In this document: piece after piece, positions 1 to 8,238 of the stretch
How the letters are laid out: each line of letters starts with the position of its first letter
Position numbering within the stretch: position 1 is the stretch's first letter
Origin: Thiotrichaceae bacterium UBA7357
Lineage (GTDB): Bacteria; Pseudomonadota; Gammaproteobacteria; Eutrophobiales; Eutrophobiaceae
Direction: 5' to 3'
Length of the DNA stretch: 36,981 nucleotides
NCBI GenBank assembly: GCA_002470825.1
Contig: DKOR01000020.1
Span: forward strand, 216-37,196
Notes under the pieces: model-generated
What the model was told of the DNA's origin: nothing
What the model saw: the letters and a program-made list of their open reading frames with translations, nothing else
Databases searched by the model: none
Program-made: the position numbers and the translations under genes

Positions 1-177
1 AAACAATGGAATGCAGCATTTGATGCTGGTTATTGTGCAGCACTAAGTAAACCTTATATCACGTTGCATGATGAATCTATTATTCATCCATTGAAAGAGG
101 TTGATGCAGCAGCCATGGCTTGGGCACAAACTCCGAAACAAGTTATAGAGACTCTCAATTATGTCATTAGTGTCTGA
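1..177 (+). CDS. YtoQ-family protein, C-terminal part (partial)
   Basis: An open frame enters from the left edge and ends at TGA 175-177, giving the last 58 residues of a protein. It contains a stretch reading KQWNAAFDAGYCAALSKP, then ITLHDE, then LKEVDAAAMAWAQTPKQVIE. I recognise this as the conserved C-terminal half of the YtoQ family, a group of about 150-residue soluble proteins of unknown biochemical function. The family call is from memory of its conserved motif, and no activity should be inferred. The start and roughly the first 90 residues lie outside the window. The next gene begins inside its last codons. Confidence 0.75.
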   Translation, partial: KQWNAAFDAGYCAALSKPYITLHDESIIHPLKEVDAAAMAWAQTPKQVIETLNYVISV

Positions 178-535
178 TACAGAATCTGAAAATAATGAAA
201 TAAAAAAAGCGATTGATATTGTTAGTCAGGCGTTTTCGGATAAGGATTATGGAACAGCGTTAACCTTATTGAAGCCTTTGGCCGATTCAGGAATTGGAGA
301 AGCATTGGGCATGCTGGGTTTAGCCTACAAGACTGGTTCTGGCGTTGAGCCTGATGGCATAAAAGCAGTCGAATTATTACAAAAAGCGGTTGAGTTAGGG
401 GACGTGCTTGCGGCCCGTAATTTGGCTCTTTTATATCAATTTGGCATGTCAAATGTTGAACAAAATAGTGAAGCAAGTAAAAAATACCATCAAATAGCGC
501 AAAAAATGGGTGCTAAATATGGAGAGTTCGACTGA
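161..535 (+). CDS. Small Sel1-repeat (TPR-like) protein
   Basis: This 124-residue protein has no signal peptide or membrane segment and is probably cytosolic. After a charged N-terminal helix (residues 1-35) it carries about two Sel1-like repeats. The first is recognisable by the A.LGMLGLAYKTGSGVEPD pattern around residues 48-66. The second runs from AVELLQKAVELGD through ARNLALLYQFG, residues 69-95. Such short alpha-solenoids usually mediate protein-protein contacts, and the partner here is unknown. The ATG at 161 lies inside the preceding YtoQ-family gene (17-nt overlap), so the two are probably co-translated. No family-specific function can be assigned. Confidence 0.7.
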   Translation: MSLVSDTESENNEIKKAIDIVSQAFSDKDYGTALTLLKPLADSGIGEALGMLGLAYKTGSGVEPDGIKAVELLQKAVELGDVLAARNLALLYQFGMSNVEQNSEASKKYHQIAQKMGAKYGEFD

Positions 536-737
536 TCTTATTACAAACTATAAAAAATAGTTTACGTCAATAAATTAAAATATTACTTAATGTGATTTAT
601 CAAGTTTCTCTCAGAAGATGATGAATTAAATAATTTTAATTGTTGTGTTATAAATATTGTCATCTCTTTTTCTATTTTTTAGACGCTAAGTTACTGTTAC
701 ACCGACAGTTTTTATATAAAAAAAACACAAAGAACCC
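536..737. other. AT-rich spacer upstream of the dcw promoter
   Basis: No coding potential is visible between the Sel1 gene and the mraZ promoter. Two weak inverted repeats occur. One is a 7-bp-arm AT-only repeat at 545-563 without a T-run. The other has ACTGT/ACAGT arms at 693-709 followed by five T residues and could be a poor intrinsic terminator for the upstream gene pair. Neither is strong enough to call alone. Confidence 0.4.
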
Positions 738-767
738 TTGACATAGAAGTCTCGAAATCCCTATAGT
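738..767 (+). promoter_or_regulatory. Sigma70-type promoter of the dcw operon (Pmra)
   Basis: A perfect -35 hexamer TTGACA (738-743) is followed, after 18 nt, by TATAGT (762-767), a good -10 element. The predicted transcript start is near 774, just where the MraZ operator begins. This is the best promoter match I found in the window, and it stands where the main mra promoter is known to lie in other gammaproteobacteria. Confidence 0.75.
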
Positions 768-770
768 TCA

Positions 771-800
771 TTAAGTGGGGAATTGTGGGTAAAAGTGGAA
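771..800 (+). promoter_or_regulatory. MraZ operator: three tandem decamers with GTGG cores
   Basis: Three consecutive 10-nt blocks, ttaaGTGGGg (771-780), aattGTGGGt (781-790) and aaaaGTGGAa (791-800), place a TGGGN-type core every 10 nt with 5-nt spacers. This matches the described E. coli MraZ binding site (TGGGN direct repeats between promoter and ribosome binding site). It overlaps the predicted transcription start. Autorepression of the cluster by MraZ is the natural inference. The third repeat is degenerate (TGGAA). Confidence 0.8.
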
Positions 801-813
801 TTTCCCAGCAAAA

Positions 814-820
814 TGGGGAT
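814..820 (+). promoter_or_regulatory. Shine-Dalgarno that decides the mraZ start
   Basis: The GGGGA at 815-819 sits 7 nt upstream of GTG 827. The alternative upstream GTG at 785 has no ribosome binding site and lies inside the MraZ operator, so 827 is the better start. It gives a protein of 152 residues beginning V/M-FRG, like other MraZ proteins. Confidence 0.7.
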
Positions 821-826
821 AAGATT

Positions 827-1285
827 GTGTTTCGAGGCTTTAATAAAATTAGCATTGATAGTAAGGGTCGTTTGGCGGTTCCCAGCCGATATCGAGATCT
901 TATTGCTGTGCAAACCGAAAATAATCTTATTATTACACTGAACCCATTAGACCGTTCTCTCTGGCTATATCCTCTGTATGAATGGAATGTCATCGAAAAT
1001 AAATTGGCTACTCTTTCTGATTTTGATAAACAAAGCCGGCGCACTAAACAGATGATGCGTGGCTATGCTTCGGATTGTCAGCTTGATAGTCAGGGACGTA
1101 TTCTGCTGCCCAAAGAATTACGTTCTTATGCGGAACTCACCAAGCAGGCAGTAATACTTGGGCAAGGTAATAAGTTTGAAATTTGGAATGAATCAGCTTG
1201 GGATATTCAAAGTGATGAATGGTTAGAATCTGTCGATGATGACTCCATCCTCACACCCGAATCATTACAGCTGCTCTCATTGTAA
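827..1285 (+). CDS. mraZ: Transcriptional regulator MraZ
   Basis: MraZ is a ring-forming DNA-binding protein of the SpoVT/AbrB (swapped-hairpin) superfamily that represses its own operon. From the GTG at 827 the product is 152 residues, the same length as E. coli MraZ. Two MraZ half-domains are visible: the first with ISIDSKGRLAVPSRYRD near the N-terminus and the second with CQLDSQGRILLPKELR about 70 residues later. Each contains the DxxGR signature. It is the first gene of the dcw cluster and is preceded by a promoter and three MraZ-type decamer repeats. An upstream in-frame GTG at 785 would add 14 residues, but it lies inside the operator and lacks a ribosome binding site. Confidence 0.95.
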   Translation: MFRGFNKISIDSKGRLAVPSRYRDLIAVQTENNLIITLNPLDRSLWLYPLYEWNVIENKLATLSDFDKQSRRTKQMMRGYASDCQLDSQGRILLPKELRSYAELTKQAVILGQGNKFEIWNESAWDIQSDEWLESVDDDSILTPESLQLLSL

Positions 1286-1315
1286 TACCATGAACACATT
1301 AAGCGATTTAATACA

Positions 1316-2263
1316 TTGATTAATGTTCATAAACCAGTCTTATTAGATGAAGTTATAGATGCACTAAATATACATGCAGATGGTTTTTACATTGATGGTA
1401 CGTTTGGTCGAGGTGGACATAGTCGTGAAATTATTAAACGGCTTGGTTCTAAAGGTCGATTACTTGCCTTTGATAAAGACCCAGATGCTGTCATGTCAGT
1501 TGGAAAGGAACTTATGCAAGATGAACGTTTCGAAATTATTAATGAGTCTTTCACCATGTTAATGCAACATGTTAAAGGACATGAGATTGAAACAAAGATC
1601 TCTGGCATTCTTTTCGATTTTGGCGTTTCTTCACCACAACTGGATGATGGACAACGCGGTTTTAGTTTTAGGCTTGATGCTCCGCTTGACATGCGAATGA
1701 ATCCTTCTGAAGGGCAAACAGTTGCTGAGTGGTTGAGTCATGCTAAAGAATCTGAAATCGCAAGTGTAATTTATAAATATGGTGAAGAACGGGCATCAAG
1801 ACGAATTGCCAAAACAATTGTAAACACTCGTGTTGAAAATCCGATTATAACAACTCGCCAATTAGCAGATCTTGTTCGCAGAGTTATACCACCAAGAAAA
1901 AATGGAAAAAGAAAAGGAGATATTCATCCTGCAACCAAGACTTTTCAAGCCTTACGCATCTATATAAATCGTGAACTTGAAGAAATAAAAGAGGTTCTGC
2001 CACAAGCTGTTGATGTTTTACGTTCGGGTGGTCGGCTAGTAGCAATAAGTTTTCATTCATTGGAAGATCGAATTGTTAAACGATTTATGCGCGACCAATC
2101 AACACCAAAAGCATATCCGCTAGAGCTACCGATCATGCCAGATAGTAGTGGTATACAACTGAAAATAATAGGTAAAAAAATCCGAGCCACTAAAGAAGAG
2201 ATAGATAGAAATACTCGGTCACGTAGCGCAACTTTACGTATAGCGGAGCGTTGTAGTCTATGA
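1316..2263 (+). CDS. rsmH: 16S rRNA (cytosine1402-N4)-methyltransferase RsmH
   Basis: RsmH (MraW) transfers a methyl group from S-adenosylmethionine to N4 of C1402 in the ribosomal P-site region. The product is about 315 residues. The N-terminal HKPVLLDEV motif and the SAM-binding IDGTFGRGGHS motif are clear, as are FDFGVSSPQLDDGQRGFSF and, near the C-terminus, ISFHSLEDRIVKRFM. The start is unusual. The only in-frame candidates near the conserved N-terminus are TTG 1316 and ATT codons, with no clear ribosome binding site. A nine-codon ATG frame at 1290 ends in a TGA overlapping this TTG. See findings. The 3' end overlaps ftsL by 4 nt (ATGA). Confidence 0.93.
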   Translation: MINVHKPVLLDEVIDALNIHADGFYIDGTFGRGGHSREIIKRLGSKGRLLAFDKDPDAVMSVGKELMQDERFEIINESFTMLMQHVKGHEIETKISGILFDFGVSSPQLDDGQRGFSFRLDAPLDMRMNPSEGQTVAEWLSHAKESEIASVIYKYGEERASRRIAKTIVNTRVENPIITTRQLADLVRRVIPPRKNGKRKGDIHPATKTFQALRIYINRELEEIKEVLPQAVDVLRSGGRLVAISFHSLEDRIVKRFMRDQSTPKAYPLELPIMPDSSGIQLKIIGKKIRATKEEIDRNTRSRSATLRIAERCSL

Positions 2264-2523
2264 AAATTTTATTACAATACGGATTTTATGTGGTCATTTT
2301 TCTATCTTCTTTGCAGGTGGTCATCACGCGGCATGAGACACGTCGTTTGTTTGTTGAATTGCAAATGCTTGAGCGAATGCGTGATGAATTGAATGAAGAA
2401 TGGGGCAAGTTGCAGCTTGAGCATAGTACATGGGCAATCAATGATAGAGTTGAAAATTTTGCTCGTACCAAACTCAGAATGAAAAAACCTGAACAAAGTT
2501 TAGTAATTCTACTAACGAAATGA
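2260..2523 (+). CDS. ftsL: Cell division protein FtsL
   Basis: FtsL is a small bitopic inner-membrane protein that forms a periplasmic coiled coil with FtsB and joins FtsQ, FtsW and FtsI at the septum. This 87-residue product has an N-terminal membrane segment (about residues 6-22, YGFYVVIFLSSLQVVI). A charged, heptad-like periplasmic helix (about 28-65, rich in LxxL and E/R) follows. Sequence conservation in this family is low, so the call relies on size, topology and position between rsmH and ftsI. It overlaps both neighbours by 4 nt, indicating coupled translation. Confidence 0.9.
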   Translation: MKILLQYGFYVVIFLSSLQVVITRHETRRLFVELQMLERMRDELNEEWGKLQLEHSTWAINDRVENFARTKLRMKKPEQSLVILLTK

Positions 2524-4253
2524 AAAAGATTATCATGCAAGCACAGTATCCCAAACGTCGCTGGCTCATTCTCAGCTTGTTTTTCTGTTGTATGGTTATA
2601 CTTTTTTCGCGCGCAATTTATTTACAACTTTTAAATAATGATTTTCTTAAAGATCATGGTGATGCACGGTCAATTCGTGTCGTTGAAATCCCTGCACATC
2701 GCGGTGTGATTACGGATAGAAATGGTGAACAGTTAGCTATGAGCACACCTGTAGATTCGATCTGGGTTACACCAAAAAAAATATTTGAAAATATAGAACT
2801 TTTACCTGATTTAGCTAATATCATGGACATGACGGTAATTGATTTGCATGAGGTTCTGCGTGATCGTATGAGTCGAGAGTTTGTTTATTTAAAGCGTCAT
2901 GCCAATCCTGATGTAGTGAAGAAAGTTAAACAACTAGGTATGAAAGGTGTTTCAACACAACGTGAATATAAACGTTATTATCCTGCCGCTGAGGTAGCCT
3001 CTCATTTTATTGGATTTACCAATATAGATGATAAGGGTCAAGAAGGGTTGGAGTTAGCCTACGATAATTGGTTGAAGGGTAAATCGGGCAAGAAGCGCGT
3101 TTTAAAAGATCGTTTGAATAGAATTGTTCAAAATATAGAAAGTATTGAGCCTTCCGTACAAGGTAAACAACTCGAATTAAGTATTGATCGGCGAGTGCAA
3201 TACCTTGCCTACCGAGAATTGGCTACAGCTGTCAAATTACATCGAGCAAAGGGCGGTTCACTAGTTATGCTAGATATTAGAACTGGTGAGGTTATGGCTA
3301 TGGTTGGGCAACCCTCCTATAACCCAAACAATCGAAAGGGTTTAAAGAGTCAATATTTGCGTAATCGTGCTGTTACAGATGTTTTTGAACCGGGCTCAAC
3401 AATGAAACCGTTTACAGTCGCTGCTGGATTAGAATTCGGAAATTATGAACCGAACTCATTAATAAATACGTCTCCTGGTTATTATCAAATTGGTGGATAT
3501 ACGGTACGAGATATGCGTAATTATGGAAAAATTGATGTTTCTACTGTTATTACAAAATCGAGTAATGTAGGCGCTAGTAAAATCGCTTTATCCTTGGAAC
3601 CAGAACAATATTGGGACGCCTTGAATAGATTTGGTTTTGGTCACTCTACTGGTAGTGGGTATCCAGGAGAATCTTCAGGTAGTTTGAACTCGTTTAATAC
3701 CTGGTCAGAAATTGAAATGGCAACCTTATCATTTGGTTATGGTCTTTCGGTTACACCGTTACAACTTGTTCATGCATATTCTATCTTAGCAACAGGCGGT
3801 GTAATGTTGCCGGTTTCGTTTATCAAGATTAATGGCTCAGTTACTGGTAAACGTGTGATGCCGGAAAATATTACACGGCAAGTTAGAAAGATGTTGGAGA
3901 CAGTAGTTTCAGCGAATGGAACCGGTAAGCGTGCTGCTATCAAGGGATATCGCGTTATTGGTAAGACTGGCACAGTGCATAAGTCTATCCGTGGTGGTTA
4001 TTCTGATGATCGTTATCTTTCTGTTTTTGCTGGCATTGCTCCTGCTAGTGAACCACGTTTTGCTATGGTTGTCTTGATAGATGAGCCTAGTGGTGACGAA
4101 CACTACGGTGGGGTTGTTGCAGCACCTGTTTTTTCAAAGGTTATGGAAGGCACATTTCGTATACTTAATATTCCTCCGGATGATTTATCTACGTTTACTA
4201 ATTCGGTCATAGCGCATCGCCAGAAATTATATCAACCACAAGGGTTTGATTGA
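2520..4253 (+). CDS. ftsI: Peptidoglycan D,D-transpeptidase FtsI (PBP3)
   Basis: FtsI is the septum-specific class B penicillin-binding protein that cross-links new peptidoglycan. The 577-residue product has a membrane anchor at about residues 15-37, a pedestal domain (AHRGVITDRNGEQLA at 59-73), and a C-terminal transpeptidase. The active-site motifs are all present: SxxK as S293-TM-K296, SxN as S347-S-N349, and KTG at 482-484. Length and motif spacing match E. coli FtsI. It works with FtsW, encoded downstream. It starts on the ATGA overlap with ftsL, and murE begins 2 nt after its stop. Confidence 0.97.
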   Translation: MKKIIMQAQYPKRRWLILSLFFCCMVILFSRAIYLQLLNNDFLKDHGDARSIRVVEIPAHRGVITDRNGEQLAMSTPVDSIWVTPKKIFENIELLPDLANIMDMTVIDLHEVLRDRMSREFVYLKRHANPDVVKKVKQLGMKGVSTQREYKRYYPAAEVASHFIGFTNIDDKGQEGLELAYDNWLKGKSGKKRVLKDRLNRIVQNIESIEPSVQGKQLELSIDRRVQYLAYRELATAVKLHRAKGGSLVMLDIRTGEVMAMVGQPSYNPNNRKGLKSQYLRNRAVTDVFEPGSTMKPFTVAAGLEFGNYEPNSLINTSPGYYQIGGYTVRDMRNYGKIDVSTVITKSSNVGASKIALSLEPEQYWDALNRFGFGHSTGSGYPGESSGSLNSFNTWSEIEMATLSFGYGLSVTPLQLVHAYSILATGGVMLPVSFIKINGSVTGKRVMPENITRQVRKMLETVVSANGTGKRAAIKGYRVIGKTGTVHKSIRGGYSDDRYLSVFAGIAPASEPRFAMVVLIDEPSGDEHYGGVVAAPVFSKVMEGTFRILNIPPDDLSTFTNSVIAHRQKLYQPQGFD

Positions 4254-4255
4254 TA

Positions 4256-5761
4256 ATGCTGCTTAAAAATTTAGATTATTCAAAATCACTTGGCGAACTT
4301 TTTTGTGACTCAACACTAGCTAATAGAGAACTACATGTTAGTGGTATTGCTATAGATAGTAGGAAAGTTAAGCCGGGTGATTTATTTCTTGCTTATAAAG
4401 GTTCGCAAAATAATGGAATGGATTATATCGAGGAGGCAGTTCAGTCAGGTGCAATTGCAATTGCAATTGATAACGATGAAACAATTAGTGTTGAGTTAAG
4501 TTCTACAAAGATATTTAAAGTAATTGGTTTACGTAAACGTGCTGGCTACATTATTAGTCGATTTTATGATGAACCGTCAAAGTCAATTCAATTAATCGGT
4601 GTTACTGGTACAAATGGTAAGACCACAGTCTCTTATATGATTGCCTATGCCTTATACATACTCGGTAAGCAGAGTGCTCTCATCAGTACCTTGGGATATG
4701 GACGTTTTCTTCATTTGGAAGATAGTACAACAACGACTCCCGACCCTGTTACGTTACACTCTTTATTGACTAACTGGAGGGATAATATTGATTTCGTTGC
4801 AATGGAAGTATCATCGCATGCTATAGATCAAGGAAGGGTCGCAGGTGCCATATTTGATATTGCCGTGTTTACTAATTTAACACGTGATCATCTCGATTAT
4901 CATAAAACGATTGAAGGTTATGTCGATGCAAAATTTCAATTTTTTCAATCATCGGGACTTAAGCATGCTGTCATTAATATTGATGATAGTTATGGTCCTC
5001 AACTTATTGACTCATTACCTCCCGGTCTGAAAATAGTTGTTTTTTCGGTGAAGCAAGACCTTTCTAAATTGAATAAAAAAGACGTTTCTTTTGTCTGTTG
5101 CAACGAAATTAAGACAAGCAATCTCAATTCAACAATATCAATAGACAGTTCTTGGGGACAAGTAATTATTCAAACGAGTTTATTAGGTGCGTTCAATGTA
5201 GAGAATATTCTTGCTGCCTTTGGAACACTATGTGTATCTGGTTTTAATATTGAAAGAATTGCTAAGACGTTATCAGAGTTCTCAGGTGTTCCCGGTCGAA
5301 TGGAATTTTTTTATGCTGAAGATAAACCATTGCTTGTTATTGATTATGCACACACACCTGATGCACTTGAAAAAGCGTTAATAGCATTAAGACCATACTG
5401 CTCAGGAAAATTATATTGCATATTCGGTTGCGGTGGGAATCGTGATGAAGGTAAACGTTCACAGATGGGAGCTAACTCTGAACGATTATCAGATTATGTA
5501 GTTCTTACTAATGATAATCCACGTACAGAAGCGCCTGAGAAGATCGTCGAGAATATTCTTGAAGGTGTACAAAACAAGTCTACTGTTACTATCAAATACG
5601 ATCGATCCGATGCGATTATAAATACGTTTTTGAATGCTAATGTAAACGACGTGATCTTGATTGCAGGTAAAGGTCATGAAATGACGCAACAAATTGGCGA
5701 GTTATTACTACCATTCAGCGATCGTGAATTAGCACGACGTTTGACGGTAAATGAATCATGA
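4256..5761 (+). CDS. murE: UDP-MurNAc-tripeptide synthetase MurE (meso-diaminopimelate-adding)
   Basis: MurE ligates the third stem-peptide residue to UDP-MurNAc-L-Ala-D-Glu using ATP. The Mur-ligase fold is clear: N-terminal nucleotide-binding domain with DSRKVKPGDLF, the P-loop GTNGKTT at about residues 118-124, and the C-terminal domain with IDYAHTPDALEKAL. The DNPR motif at about 420-423 selects meso-diaminopimelate rather than lysine, as in other Gram-negatives. I chose ATG 4256, two nt after the ftsI stop. A TTG at 4250 would add two residues and is better spaced from the AAGGG at 4240-4244, so the start is uncertain by two codons. The 3' end overlaps murF by 4 nt. Confidence 0.95.
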   Translation: MLLKNLDYSKSLGELFCDSTLANRELHVSGIAIDSRKVKPGDLFLAYKGSQNNGMDYIEEAVQSGAIAIAIDNDETISVELSSTKIFKVIGLRKRAGYIISRFYDEPSKSIQLIGVTGTNGKTTVSYMIAYALYILGKQSALISTLGYGRFLHLEDSTTTTPDPVTLHSLLTNWRDNIDFVAMEVSSHAIDQGRVAGAIFDIAVFTNLTRDHLDYHKTIEGYVDAKFQFFQSSGLKHAVINIDDSYGPQLIDSLPPGLKIVVFSVKQDLSKLNKKDVSFVCCNEIKTSNLNSTISIDSSWGQVIIQTSLLGAFNVENILAAFGTLCVSGFNIERIAKTLSEFSGVPGRMEFFYAEDKPLLVIDYAHTPDALEKALIALRPYCSGKLYCIFGCGGNRDEGKRSQMGANSERLSDYVVLTNDNPRTEAPEKIVENILEGVQNKSTVTIKYDRSDAIINTFLNANVNDVILIAGKGHEMTQQIGELLLPFSDRELARRLTVNES

Positions 5762-7116
5762 TTAGCATGTCACTTTATAAAGCAGCTAAAGCTATTGAGT
5801 CAAATTATAGTGGTGAAGACGTTTTTTTTTCTGGTTGTAGTATTGATAGTCGAACTATTAAGAAAGGAAATTTATTTATTGCCATAAACGGTGAAAATTT
5901 TGACGGTCATGACTATGTATCAATGGCTGAAGAGAAAGGTGCAGCTGCTCTGTTACTTGAACGTGAAGTGAGTCATGACAAGCCTGTATTGAAAGTAAAA
6001 GATACGAGAAAGGCGATAGGTTTGTTAGCAAGATCCTGGCGTGAAGAAATCACGGCCCCTGTTGTTGCTATAACTGGCAGTAATGGTAAGACGACAGTAA
6101 AAGAAATGGTCAGGAGCATCTTGTCTGAATTATCGGATGTGCATGCAACATCTGGGAACCTTAACAATGATATTGGCGTGCCTTTGACATTATTTGAGTT
6201 CGATAAAAAGCATCAATATGCAGTGATAGAAATGGGCGCGAATCATTCGGGAGAAATCGAATGGTTAAGTGCCGTAGCTCGTCCGGATGTTGCGGTGATC
6301 ACTCAGTGTGCACCAGCACATCTAGAGGGATTTGGTGATATTGATGGTGTCGCAAAAGCAAAAGCAGAGATCTATTCCGGATTACGACCCAGCGGCAAGG
6401 CAATTATTAATGCCGATGATGACTATGCGGAATTTTGGACTAAGCAATGTAAATTTCTAAATCAACTTAGTTTTGGAATTGAATCTACACATGCAGGTAT
6501 TCGAGCAAAAAATATCAAGTTCGTTAAACAAGCTGCATCTACTGATTTTGAATTAGTCTGTTCAACTGGTGTAATCAAAATAAGATTACCCCTTTCCGGC
6601 ACACATAATGTTATGAATGCATTGGCTGCTGCGGCATGTTGTTTGAGTTTAAATGTATCTTTGCAGACAATCAGAACTGGGCTTGAAAAAATGTTGCCGG
6701 TTAAAGGACGTTTACAGATCAAGCCAGGGATGCAAGGTGCGCGAATTATTGATGACACTTATAACGCTAATCCGGTCTCATTAAAGGCAGCATTAAACGT
6801 CCTGAGCAGTTATGAAGGAATACGTTACATGGTGATGGGCGATATGTGTGAATTGGGTGATGAGGCAATAGACTTTCACTCTGGCGCTGGAATAGCAATA
6901 AAACAAGCAGACATAGAGGGTCTATTTACCATTGGTGAATTGAGTATAAAGGCAACGCAGGCTTATGGTGATGACGCTTTGCATTTTGAGTCTTATGCAG
7001 CTCTGAATGAGATGCTAATAGCGTTATTAAGCAAAGATACAACGATCCTGGTTAAAGGTTCTCGATCAATGCAGATGGAACGTGTTGTCAACACATTGAC
7101 GGAGGAACAGTCCTAA
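5758..7116 (+). CDS. murF: UDP-MurNAc-tripeptide:D-Ala-D-Ala ligase MurF
   Basis: MurF adds the D-Ala-D-Ala dipeptide, made by the Ddl encoded further downstream, to complete the UDP-MurNAc-pentapeptide. The 452-residue product shows the MurF N-terminal substrate motif CSIDSRTIKKGNLFIA, the P-loop ITGSNGKTTVKEM, the MurF-typical HATSGNLNNDIGVPLTL, and the C-terminal DDTYNANPVSLKAAL. Length matches the family. The ATG overlaps the murE stop (ATGA). The stop overlaps the mraY start by one nt (TAATG). Confidence 0.96.
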   Translation: MISMSLYKAAKAIESNYSGEDVFFSGCSIDSRTIKKGNLFIAINGENFDGHDYVSMAEEKGAAALLLEREVSHDKPVLKVKDTRKAIGLLARSWREEITAPVVAITGSNGKTTVKEMVRSILSELSDVHATSGNLNNDIGVPLTLFEFDKKHQYAVIEMGANHSGEIEWLSAVARPDVAVITQCAPAHLEGFGDIDGVAKAKAEIYSGLRPSGKAIINADDDYAEFWTKQCKFLNQLSFGIESTHAGIRAKNIKFVKQAASTDFELVCSTGVIKIRLPLSGTHNVMNALAAAACCLSLNVSLQTIRTGLEKMLPVKGRLQIKPGMQGARIIDDTYNANPVSLKAALNVLSSYEGIRYMVMGDMCELGDEAIDFHSGAGIAIKQADIEGLFTIGELSIKATQAYGDDALHFESYAALNEMLIALLSKDTTILVKGSRSMQMERVVNTLTEEQS

Positions 7117-8198
7117 TGTTGCTCTGGTTGACAGAATATCTAGCACAGTTTGATAGCGGATTTAATGTATTTCGTTATTTGACACTAAGAACTATTCTTG
7201 GTGTGCTAACGTCATTATTTGTCTCTTTTCTATTCGGTCCTTATTTAATACGTCACCTAACTAAAAAACAGATTGGTCAAAGTATCAGGGATGATGGACC
7301 GAAAACGCATCTTGAAAAGTCTGGCACCCCTACTATGGGTGGTTTATTAATCCTGATTTCAATTACCTTCAGTACATTATGCTGGGCAGATTTAAATAAC
7401 CGATATGTATTAGTTGTCTTAATAGTAACCTTGCTGTTTGGTGTTATTGGTTTAATTGATGACTATAAGAAAGTTATTTATAACAACTCAAAAGGGCTAC
7501 GTTCTAAATATAAATACATTGCGCAATCTGTAGTTGGTATTTTCGCAGCGGTTTATCTTTTTCAAACGGCCGTTTTTCCTGTTGAAACGCAATTAATTGT
7601 GCCGTTTGTCAAAGCCTTTACCTTTGATATGGGCTGGTTATATGTTCTGCTTGCCTACCTAGTCATTGTCGGTTCAAGTAATGCGGTTAACCTGACTGAT
7701 GGTTTAGATGGTTTAGCTATTCTGCCTACAGTGATGGTCGCTGGTGCACTGGCAATCTTTGCATATGCCACGGGTCATGCGGGCTTTTCTGTATACCTCG
7801 GGATCCCATTTATTCCCGGTGTTGGTGAGGTCGCAGTATTTTGTGCAGCCATCGTTGGTTCTGGGCTAGGCTTTCTTTGGTTTAACACTTATCCCGCACA
7901 GGTTTTTATGGGTGATATCGGTGCCTTGGCATTAGGAGCAGCGTTAGGTGTAGTTGCTGTAGTGACACGACAAGAACTAGCGTTATTCATTATGGGTGGT
8001 GTCTTTGTTATGGAAACGGTATCAGTCATCTTACAGGTTAGTTCTTATAAATTAACCGGTAAGAGAATATTTAGAATGGCACCCCTGCATCATCATTATG
8101 AACTTAAAGGTTGGCCAGAACCGAGAGTCATAGTTCGGTTTTGGATTATTACCGTTATTCTGGTGTTGATTGGCCTTGCTAGCCTGAAGATAAGATGA
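7116..8198 (+). CDS. mraY: Phospho-MurNAc-pentapeptide transferase MraY
   Basis: MraY is a polytopic inner-membrane enzyme that transfers phospho-MurNAc-pentapeptide to undecaprenyl phosphate, forming lipid I. The product is 360 residues, identical in length to E. coli MraY, with about ten hydrophobic segments. Diagnostic motifs are KSGTPTMGG, the Mg-binding DDYKK loop, NAVNLTDGLDGLA and the C-terminal APLHHHYELKGWPE. A strong Shine-Dalgarno (GGAGGA, 7101-7106) precedes the ATG, which overlaps the murF stop. Confidence 0.97.
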   Translation: MLLWLTEYLAQFDSGFNVFRYLTLRTILGVLTSLFVSFLFGPYLIRHLTKKQIGQSIRDDGPKTHLEKSGTPTMGGLLILISITFSTLCWADLNNRYVLVVLIVTLLFGVIGLIDDYKKVIYNNSKGLRSKYKYIAQSVVGIFAAVYLFQTAVFPVETQLIVPFVKAFTFDMGWLYVLLAYLVIVGSSNAVNLTDGLDGLAILPTVMVAGALAIFAYATGHAGFSVYLGIPFIPGVGEVAVFCAAIVGSGLGFLWFNTYPAQVFMGDIGALALGAALGVVAVVTRQELALFIMGGVFVMETVSVILQVSSYKLTGKRIFRMAPLHHHYELKGWPEPRVIVRFWIITVILVLIGLASLKIR

Positions 8199-8238
8199 GG
8201 GATGCCAATTGCTTTGTACTACAGAAGAAAAGATAACG

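Noticed and set aside
545..563. AT-rich hairpin as terminator of the Sel1 gene
   Set aside because: The arms AAACTAT/ATAGTTT contain only one G-C pair and no T-run follows; such repeats are expected by chance in AT-rich spacers.
785..826. N-terminal extension of mraZ from GTG 785
   Set aside because: It lies inside the MraZ repeat array, has no ribosome binding site, and MraZ proteins normally begin at the FRG motif, as they do from GTG 827.
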